Shown: positions 55,803 to 64,000 of the stretch, piece by piece | How the letters are laid out: every line of letters begins with the position of its first letter | Position numbering within the stretch: position 1 is the first letter of the stretch | From: Paragordius varius | Lineage: Eukaryota > Nematomorpha | Length of the DNA: 64,000 nucleotides | NCBI GenBank assembly: GCA_964247055.1 | Contig: OZ176050.1 | Coordinates: 6,944,001 to 7,008,000 of the forward strand | Reading direction: 5' to 3' | Position numbers and translations under genes: made by a program | The notes under the pieces: generated by a model | Databases searched by the model: none | The model's input: only the letters and a program-made list of their open reading frames with translations | What the model was told of the DNA's origin: nothing

Positions 55803-58115
55803 TCGTTAAAACATATAAATAATTTATATTTATTAACGGTTGTAATATAATATTATGAAGAATTACGATTTTCATCCATGTTAAATTGCTTTTCCTATAC
55901 AAATATGAATATAAAATTAAATAAATTAATATTTTACTTTTAAATATACGGATAAATATAAACCTTAAAAATTAAAATACTATAATCTTTAATAAAATAT
56001 AAATTTGAAACCTGGGTGTATAATAAATATCCCGATGAAAATATATTCTGATAGGAGAAAATATAAGAATCATGGAATTGATTTTGGCTCTTACGATTGA
56101 TTTAAGAAAGGTTGTTACATTTTTGTAATAAGGGCTCCATATTAGAAATGGAAAAATTTGCCCAAATTATATTAAAATAATTTTTTATAGTAAAAGTTAA
56201 ATGAAGTATTCTAAAAAATATCACTAAAATATACATAAATACATATAAATAGCAAAACGATATTTTAAAATATTTTAACATTTAGATGTGGGCTCCGAAA
56301 GTCCCACATTCTTTCCCTCTTCTAAAATGAGATTCTTCAAAATAAACGTGAAAATGCCGAAAAGGATTTAAAAATTGTAAGTAGATGCTAAATTTTGATA
56401 TAAACTAAAAATATATTTAAAAGATGAATACTTTTTCAAATGTTTTAATCTTAGTAAAAAATTGGTGGAGCGTATTTCATGCAATTTTGAGGCATGACGA
56501 AAACGGTTAAATTTAAGATATTATAAAAAACTTCTCTTTGTAATTAAATTATGTTGAACATCTTCATCGCTTCGGAATTTTATTTTAAAAATTTTACTTT
56601 CAAGTTACGGTGAACTTTTATAAAAACCATAATTTATTAACATAAATTTCAAGACGAACGAATATTTTTATCAGAATTTAGAGGTGATAGAATTGATAAT
56701 TGAATTATAGAGCTGAAGTTTTTTTATAATAACATAAAGTATTTTTATTCCGTTTCCATCAGGAAACAGTCGAAGTACGCTTTAACAAAATTTTGCTAGA
56801 AAATAAATTTTTAAAACAAGTATCTATATTAAAAAAATATTTTAATTTAGCATATATTTAAAATTGTTACAGCGCTACCTCGGCATTTTTCGTTTATTAT
56901 ACAAGAAATACATTTTAGAAGAGCAAACAATTTTGAACTTTCTAGACCATAGCTAAAATTTAATTTTTCGAAAATTATTGTTTAGCTTTTTATATTTAGT
57001 TTATATATTTTGATGATATTTTTGTAATGAACCATTAAGTTTCATCTAAAAAATTTATTTAAAAAAATGTGCGTAATGGTGCACTTATTACAAAAGGATG
57101 AATGACTTTTTTTCACTCGTAAGGGCCAAAACCAAACCCAGATATTCCTGATACATTTGCTATCAGAATATATAGATATTTCATCTGATTATTTATTTAT
57201 TAATGATATTTTGGGAAAATTCTTAAAAAATATTCCTCTTTTGAATAATATGAGATTATGGATCGAAAATGATTATCAAGCGTTTTAAATAAATATTCAA
57301 CATATTTTCAGTTGGTTTTAAGTTTATATAGCAGTCAAATCCAATCAAAACAAACATTTAATTCAAATAAGGAATGTAAAAATTTTATCTCAAAGTAAAA
57401 TTTTAGGAGTTAATTGATTTAGATTTTACATATATAATGAAAAACGTATTAAAACGTTGTAGTTGAAGATTTTTTTTAATTTTAATTTAATATTTTATTA
57501 AATAATGCGCGAAAAGCTCAGTATCTATATATGTGAATTTTGCCAAATATAGATATTTTAAAGATAAAATGCAATATTTCTGGGTAAAAAAATCATTTTG
57601 TTAAATTCCGAAAGTCTCACATATCCGAATTCGCTAAAATCGAAGGGTATGCTTCAAAAAAACGATATTGCGTAATATCAAAATTTAATGAAAAAACGGA
57701 TACGTAGCTTTTAATATTATTTCGAAAAGTTTCTGATTAAAATATTATTAAAACTTCATAACCCACGGTTGAAAACATTAAAATATTCATATTCATAATA
57801 CGATTTGCGAAAATTTCACCTGAGATTTTTTAAAACTCTTCCCCAATTAATTTTTAATAGAACAAATTTAGTAATATATGGAAGCAAACGAATGCGATGA
57901 AAATACATTCCTATTTTAAATTTTATAACCCTATGACCTGTTATCTGTTAAATGTATAAACATTTGCAAAACAAAATAATAAAAATTAGCTAAGGAAAAT
58001 TTTGTTACTGTGAACCTAATAGCTTTATTACTGAATAATCAGATCCCTCCTGTATAAAACTATGCGATTATCAAGTAATTTCCGAATCCAAATTTATTAA
58101 TTAAATAATATAAAT
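55803..58115. other. Intergenic stretch containing a palindromic element
   Basis: Between the pigs start and the peroxidase-gene stop. 56028-57195 is a family C element; the rest is AT-rich with another fragment of the same style near 57600 (CCGAAAGTCTCACATATCC). Confidence 0.6.
56028..57195. mobile_element. Family C palindromic element
   Basis: The left end, about 120 bp (CCCGATGAAAATATATTCTG, then TTTTGGCTCTTACG and GGGCTCCATAT), is mirrored by the right end, read inward CAGATGAAATATCTATATATT, GGTTTTGGCCCTTACGAG and GTGCACCAT. Internal blocks TCTAAAATGAGATTCTTC match those in the copy at 12998-16650. No coding capacity. Confidence 0.65.
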
Positions 58116-61100
58116 TCAACCCTCACCTTGCATTATTAACGGGTAAAAATTGTCAAACGTTGAATTGGAAGTTTTGAATGTCTGGAACATGAAAGGATTA
58201 AAAAAATCTTTTTTAAAAACATAACTGCATTGTATGAGACATGATTCATCTTGTAATATAGTTTCACGGGGATGAAGTACAAAAAGTTGAAAACAATTAT
58301 CAATTTTAACGCTTGAGCATTGAGCCTAAAAAACATGTGTCACATTCATTATTTATAATAAGTAATAAATGCAGATAGGCCCAAACACAAATAAAATATA
58401 AAAAGTAGCTTTATATTAATCGACCCAATCTCCATAGTTAAGATATAAAAAAGCATGTTTCAGAATAGTTTTTTGAAACCACATCTAAAATTTTGAATTT
58501 AGAGCTAAAAAGTTGTTTGTAAATATTTAAAACATTTAGAGTATGAGTACGTAGAAAGTTATAAATTATTGTCAGTAACATATACAACAAAGAGCAGTAT
58601 TATTGGCTTATAGTTAATTTTTTCACTTTTTATTATTATTTGTCAATAATACTTCTCTTTGTTGCATATGTTATTTGGCAATAATTAATAACTTTCTAGC
58701 AATATACACTTACTCATACTGTAATTTAATAAATTATATTATGTATAAAAAAACTTTTGTTTGTTGTATACCTTGTTTCCAGAATAGGGGCAATAGCATA
58801 CATTGCATGGCGAAAGTGACTTAAAGGCCCCCTTTTCGATTTCTATTCCCTTTTCATAGCAAGTTTCTAAAAGTAACATATATATTTTTGCCGAATATCT
58901 AGATTATAAATTAATATATATATAATTTTTGAAAAACATCACATATTTCAGATAGTGATTTTCTAATACATCTACACTGATTTTTAAATATAACCAAAGT
59001 AATAATAACATTAGTAAAAATATTTCAGAGAATTCAAATAAAAACAACCAAATTATAATTATGATTTTTATTTTTAAAATAAAATTTTAAACAATATTTA
59101 GCAAAAATAAGTGAAAAAAGCTATCAGTCCTACAGTTAATACGGACGAAACGTAAAAAGAGAAAGATAAATATTTTTTTAAAATTCAACCATACTTTTTA
59201 AATCGTGATTTTTCAATGTTTTTTGTATATTATAGAAATGTAAATTGGTAATACAATCAATTTTACGTTGTAATTAAATTTTTTTATAGGATAAATTAAG
59301 GTTTAAAAAAGTATGTTGTCTTTTGAAAAAAATTTTTTTATATTTTTATTTACTGTAAACATTGGTCCTTTAATAAAATGATCTCTAATAATATATTTGC
59401 AGAACATAATATTTTTGAAAATATACTTTAATGCCAGATTAAGTAGGGGTATAATATGTTTGTTAAATAGATACTAGTATTAAATATAATAATTAAAAAT
59501 AATTTGTAACCTGTGTCGGACCACTTATTTAAATCTAAGGCAGGAAGTGATAAACATGAAACCTTTTTATTTCTATATAGAAATAGGTTAAAATTTATAA
59601 AAAAATGGATCATAAAATAAAAATGGGAAAACAAGGTAAGGATTGTTATAAAATATAAAACCTAATATTATCTTCCTGTGCCATAACATCCGGTTGTATC
59701 GATTTAATACCATCTACATTGTTGCAAATGAGGTGTGCGAGTGTTACCTTACGGATTTCATTGAGTTGATCTAATTTGAAGGAAAGACTTATGGATAGGG
59801 TATTAAAGCTTTGAATGAAATTAAAACTTTCTTATTTATTAAACTTCAGGTAGAAAAATTGTATAGTTTTTGATTTAAGAGTGTATTATTTTAATAGATA
59901 TTTTTATGGCATTTCAGTATAATTACAGTAAAATATTATACGGACAAAACGTACAAACAAAATACAATCACTTAAATACAGCCATCTGATTTAATTCTTA
60001 ATTTTAAAGTATATAAATTATGGATAAGTATATATTGCTAGAGATTTCTTAATTATTGCCAAATAGCTAATACAATAAAGAGATTTATTATTGACAAATA
60101 ATAATAAAATGTATAATAGCTATAAGCCAATAATATTACCCTTTGTTGTATGGGCTTGGCAATAATTAACTTTCTAGCAATATATACTTACTCATGTAAA
60201 TACAATTTTATTATATAAAATTAGGTTTACCAATAACATCTAGATTACTTATTTTGCATCTCAAACCGATTTTATAAAAAACATATCTTTTAGTTTTTAT
60301 GTTTTGTCATTGTAGCTTCAGTTTTTACTTTAATATAAAAGTTAATATAGTCATTAATCCAAAAATCGTACCTAAGGTAAATCTTGTAGCAGGTAAATCA
60401 TTTTCATACCAAAATCTGTCACATTGCTTGAGAAGGCTAAATTGATAGCCAATTATACAATTGAGAGTTGGACCGACCATGGAGCCTGCCAAAGGATGTT
60501 CTGCCAATGCTCCCAAAAACAAATCAATATCATCAAAATGGCTATATACCAATAAAAAAGTAGATATTAAAATAAAGAATATTACCCTTTGTATGAAGTA
60601 AATAATCAAAAAAAATATATTGAGCAAGAATAATACAATGAAATTGGGCGATTTATTTTAGTGCGAATTGTTGTGTTTGCTATAATGTTTGTTATGACGT
60701 TATTTTTTCAAAAAAAATTATTCGAAACAATAAGGACATTACTGATAAAAATCTGTTTAATAACTATGCTTTGAATTAAATTTAATTGACATTAATTTGA
60801 AAGCAAAATTAAAATTGAATTTAAATTTCAAACATCCAACCCCTTTTAAAGTATTTTTTCATTCAATTAATATTTATATAATTAGCACTTCGATTAAAAT
60901 TGGGGTATCTAAATACCCCGGACTAAATTTAAATTAAAATTTTTAAAAAACTACTGAAGGAAACGGCCCCAATTTAAATTTATGCTTCTATCCTGATAAA
61001 TATTATATAAATATGCCAAAATATCTTGAAATTTTGTTTTGAAAAAAAGTTCCATCTCAACTACTTCGACGCGATTTTTATTTTAAAAATTTTGCAAAAT

Positions 61101-63974
61101 ATCGTCTTCATTTAATTTTAAGGGTAAAATTAAAGCTTATTTTTTATATAAATTATATCTAACATTGATAGAAATAGAAAAAGCGGTTTATTTTGTATTA
61201 TTTTTCAATTTTACAATTTGACACATGTCACGTTGACTAAATATTTACCTTTCAATTTTAGCGCAAAATAAGTAATATCAAGTATTTTTGAATAAAATTT
61301 TTAATATATTTCGGTTTATTAATGTAATATAAGTGCAAAATTTTGGCATGGTTTGGATTGCTTCCATACTTTTTAAAGTATTTAATTTTAAACAGGCCTG
61401 GGGTATCCAACTACCCCAATTTGAATCGAAGGACTAAAATGAGTGTGTTGTATCCAAGTGTTAATGAATTTTCCGTTGGCGCGCTTTACTAAACATGGAA
61501 CTACTTATATAGATATCGTTGGAATTTTTGTTTTAAACTTATACATTTTTACCTGTAGAGATTAACTAAAAGAGCTAAAAGATTGGAATATGGCGATTTT
61601 ATATTTGGGTTTTTCATTCCATTAATGTTGATTGTTATGTTACAAAACTTGAGGAATTGAGAGTAAGATGGGATTCCATGATCCCTTCCCCGCTGAATGT
61701 AATGTGTGATAGGATCTCGAATATCTGCTCTATCCAATTTATTTATATCTATGATGAGATATAGTATTATGGTTAATATATAAATTTAATAATTAAAAGT
61801 AAAGTTTTTGAGTATATACCATTCACACACACTTTAAACATCTTTCAATTTAAATTCACCCACGAACAATTCAAATTCACCCTTGGACAATTTAAATTCA
61901 CCCTCGAACAATTCAAATTCACCCTTGGACAATTTAAATTCACCCTCGAACAATTCAAATTCTCCCTTGAACAATTCGAATTCACCATAAAAATAAATTA
62001 TGTGTTTTGGGGCTAATATAATTCATTATTAGAAATAAATATTTATGGCTAAGTTTATTATTTTTCAGTATTAAAAACAAACAATTATAAAATATATTAA
62101 AAAATTTAGGTAATTTAATCTTAAAAAGCACATAATTTATGTTAGGGTGAATTTGAATTATTCAAGGGTGAATTTGAAGTGTAAATGGTATAGATAACGC
62201 ACAACTAATAACAACGGATTCATATACTTAAATGTAATAAAAACTGGTTTATATCTACATCTTTTTATAATGCGGTAGGCTTTGATTTTAAAACTATTAT
62301 ATACATTTATATTATAAATTAAAAGTTAATCAATAAGTTAAAGATGTAATCGGTAATGTTGCCTTTTAATTTTAATAACCAGCCAAACTCTAAGCCTTAT
62401 CATTACATGAATTTTTTATTTGGGACCGTTAACGTATGAAATCTTTTTAAAGGTTTTACACATTCCGATTGGCATTAAAAATTGGTATGTTCATAAATAT
62501 ATATAATATTTAAATTAATAGTAGTTCGATAAGTTTTGGTATTTTGTATAGATTAGAATTTATATAACATAGATTTAAACCGATAGGTAGCCGAATAATG
62601 TCATTAAGTTTAGTGCTAATCAATATATTTAGCAAGTTTTCTAGATTATTGCTACTTCTTTCGGATTGAGATAAATAGTTGAAGAATTTTCCATTTTTTT
62701 CTTCATCAGATCTAATGTTATAATTTGGGGTCCTATGAAAATAAATTTTTTTTTATTAAAAACACTATTAAAAACGTCTTATCTTTCAAAAAAATTAGGA
62801 TGATTTGGCTTTCCATAAATAAACAATGAAAACAAATGATAAAAACAAGTTAAATCAAATCATCTATCTCGGATTTTTCAGTAGTTCAACCCCATTTATT
62901 AATTAAAAAAGGTTTATATCTAAATTAGTTACCGCAACCCCTGAGAAATTATATCAAACATGGTCGTATTTGACAACAGTAAATTAAAAATTTTAAGGGC
63001 ATTGACAGAAAATTCATTTCGGATCCCAGCATCGCATGAATCCACGTAATTATTCGCTGCAAAATCAATGTTGGATGTGAATGTATTAAGATTATATTTA
63101 TCGATTGCCTCTAATCCCAAAAGCTTGGGCAAAAATTCGCTATATGTTATGTGTTGAATCATAGCTCCAATAATTTTACGAGTCTCCTGCATAATGTAAT
63201 GTAAAAATTATTATTATAATACAGATAAAACTTAAAAACTAAAAGACGAAAATTTTGCTTAAAAAAGGCAACCATACTTTTCGAAACACCTTGGATTACA
63301 ACTGTAAAATATATAATTCAGTATATTTACCAATCATCTCTAATCCTTGTTTAGCGACCCAAAACGATAGGTCATATTAAAAAATCAAAGTTGACAGATA
63401 TGGTTTTTTTTCATATGGATGTCCTTTAATTTTAATGCTTTGTCTGTATAACTTCATTTTTACGATAAAAATCAGTATTACTCTAAAAAGTTTCAAAAAA
63501 ACAAAAACTAAAATGTTAAAAGATTGTTAGTGATTAACTTGAAATATTTGTTCGTCCCTCCATTTTGGGTTATATTTACTCAATCGATCAGCGATCCGAT
63601 TGTGTTCATTGATGAATAATTGATACATGGAAGCCATAATTGGTTCCATTCCTCTTGGATCCCCTTTAGTAATATTAGATTTAATATAACTCAGGTATTT
63701 ATTTAGCACTTTAATTTTGATTTAAATATATATTTTTTTGAATTTATTATGTTAAGTATAAATATATTAAAAGAATTTATCAAATAATTAAAAAAAATAG
63801 AGTTACTTGTAGACACAATTTTATCAATTATACCTGTAATAAAACAATTGACATCCAAAACGCTTACGCATTGCGTATTCTGAACATTTACAGTCTCTAA
63901 CAGTGATGATGACATGGAAAATGATGGTGAAGAAGCATCATGCTTGAAAGGAACATCGTTAAATTTAATCAATC
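58116..63974 (-). CDS. Peroxidasin-like protein: animal heme peroxidase domain plus C-terminal VWC module, 5' part outside the window
   Basis: Minus-strand exons: 63974-63834, 63663-63539, 63192-62929, 62732-62581, 61748-61553, 60541-60372, 59770-59662, 59572-59511, 58866-58772, 58325-58116; phases agree and the stop is TGA at 58118-58116. Domain landmarks: GDPRGMEPIMAS (keeps the distal Arg and the heme-linking Glu, R-x-x-E), NEHNRIADRL, QHITYSEFLPKLLG, YIQRGRDHGIPSY, VGPTLNCIIGYQF, CDRFWYEN and LPALDLNKW. The C-terminal part TCYEKG...SPCNVCYC...C...C follows the von Willebrand C pattern (CxxCxC), as at the end of peroxidasins, which crosslink collagen IV in the extracellular matrix. The proximal histidine region FRFGHTLI reads LKIFNLLL: the heme-ligating His is Asn, and the Asn that normally supports it (LN-x-QRGRDHG) is Tyr (HYIQRGRDHG). 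Peroxidase activity is therefore doubtful. Introns contain a TTAA MITE, an iteron MITE and two copies of a small palindromic MITE. Confidence 0.94.
58541..58719. mobile_element. Small palindromic MITE (family E), copy 1
   Basis: The inverted arms of about 75 nt start GTATGAGTA...GAAAGTTAT and mirror ATAACTTTC...TACTCATAC. In a peroxidase-gene intron. Confidence 0.75.
60019..60196. mobile_element. Small palindromic MITE (family E), copy 2
   Basis: Similar to 58541-58719 in both arms (TATTGCTAGA...ATTATTGCC and TTGGCAATAATTAACTTTC, ending CTTACTCATG). In another intron of the same gene, 1.3 kb away. Confidence 0.7.
60886..61460 (+). mobile_element. Family A (TTAA) MITE in a peroxidase-gene intron
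   Basis: Full-length forward copy, left flank TTAG (decayed TTAA) at 60882-60885 and TTAA at 61461-61464. Very similar to the copies at 13407 and 14112. Confidence 0.9.
61818..62197. mobile_element. Iteron-type MITE (family B) with six tandem 21-bp units
   Basis: The left arm holds six head-to-tail 21-bp units at about 61857-61983, alternating between a CACCCTCGAACAATTCAAATT-type and a CACCCTTGGACAATTTAAATT-type, giving a 42-bp higher order. The right arm has two mirrored units (GGGTGAATTTGAATTATTC, GGGTGAATTTGAAGTGTAAATG). It lies in the peroxidase-gene intron between the proximal-His exon pair and the GRDHG exon. Confidence 0.9.
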
Positions 63975-64000
63975 CTGACATAATGAAAAAATAAATATTT

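Noticed and set aside
61857-61983. CRISPR-like array (short regular repeats)
   Set aside because: Units are head-to-tail with no spacers, inside a eukaryotic MITE arm.

Overview
This is an AT-rich, intron-rich eukaryotic window, almost certainly from an animal. It carries an EBF/COE transcription factor with its DNA-binding, IPT/TIG and HLH parts, and a heme-peroxidase-domain protein followed by a von Willebrand factor C-type module; both architectures are known from animals. Five of the introns I could place by reading frame and homology are only 21-27 nt long (25 and 27 in the proteasome gene, 21 and 26 in TTC39, 23 in a securin-like gene), while others in the same genes run from about 70 nt to 2.4 kb. 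Introns of 20-30 nt are known in dicyemid mesozoans and are very rare elsewhere in animals. The lineage cannot be fixed from this window alone.

Layout. 830-1368 (+) holds the last two exons of an unidentified gene with a His-rich tail. 4682-6878 (+) is a complete PSMB4 (proteasome beta-7) gene in seven exons. 7250-8066 (-) is a small unidentified gene, and 9217-9416 (-) is the last exon of another. 9.6-16.7 kb is a mosaic of non-autonomous DNA transposons. 17498-30249 (+) is a TTC39-family tetratricopeptide gene of about 19 exons with a long Ser/Asn-rich C-terminal extension. 30.3-37.0 kb is again repeats, including a hAT transposon with recognisable transposase remnants (32351-34683). 37362-37849 (+) is a small acidic protein with a perfect destruction box, a candidate securin. 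39848-47499 (-) is most of an EBF/COE gene. 47.5-54.3 kb is mostly empty, with one convincing orphan exon at 51101-51231. 54369-55802 (-) is a single-exon PIG-S gene (GPI transamidase). 58116-63974 (-) is the 3' part of a peroxidasin-like gene whose proximal heme histidine position is Asn.

The protein genes form no obvious pathway: they are housekeeping (proteasome, GPI anchoring), cell cycle, development and extracellular matrix functions, as expected for a random animal locus. The mobile elements are the other theme. An abundant ~575-bp family with TTAA target duplications (proved by an empty site in the window) nests into itself. A second MITE family has terminal arms built from 21-bp iterons. 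There are also hAT elements with intact 8-bp target duplications, a degraded mariner placed just after an EBF splice donor, a palindromic long-arm family, and a LINE tail. All coordinates come from reading splice sites by eye; exon phases were checked and agree except at one TTC39 junction.
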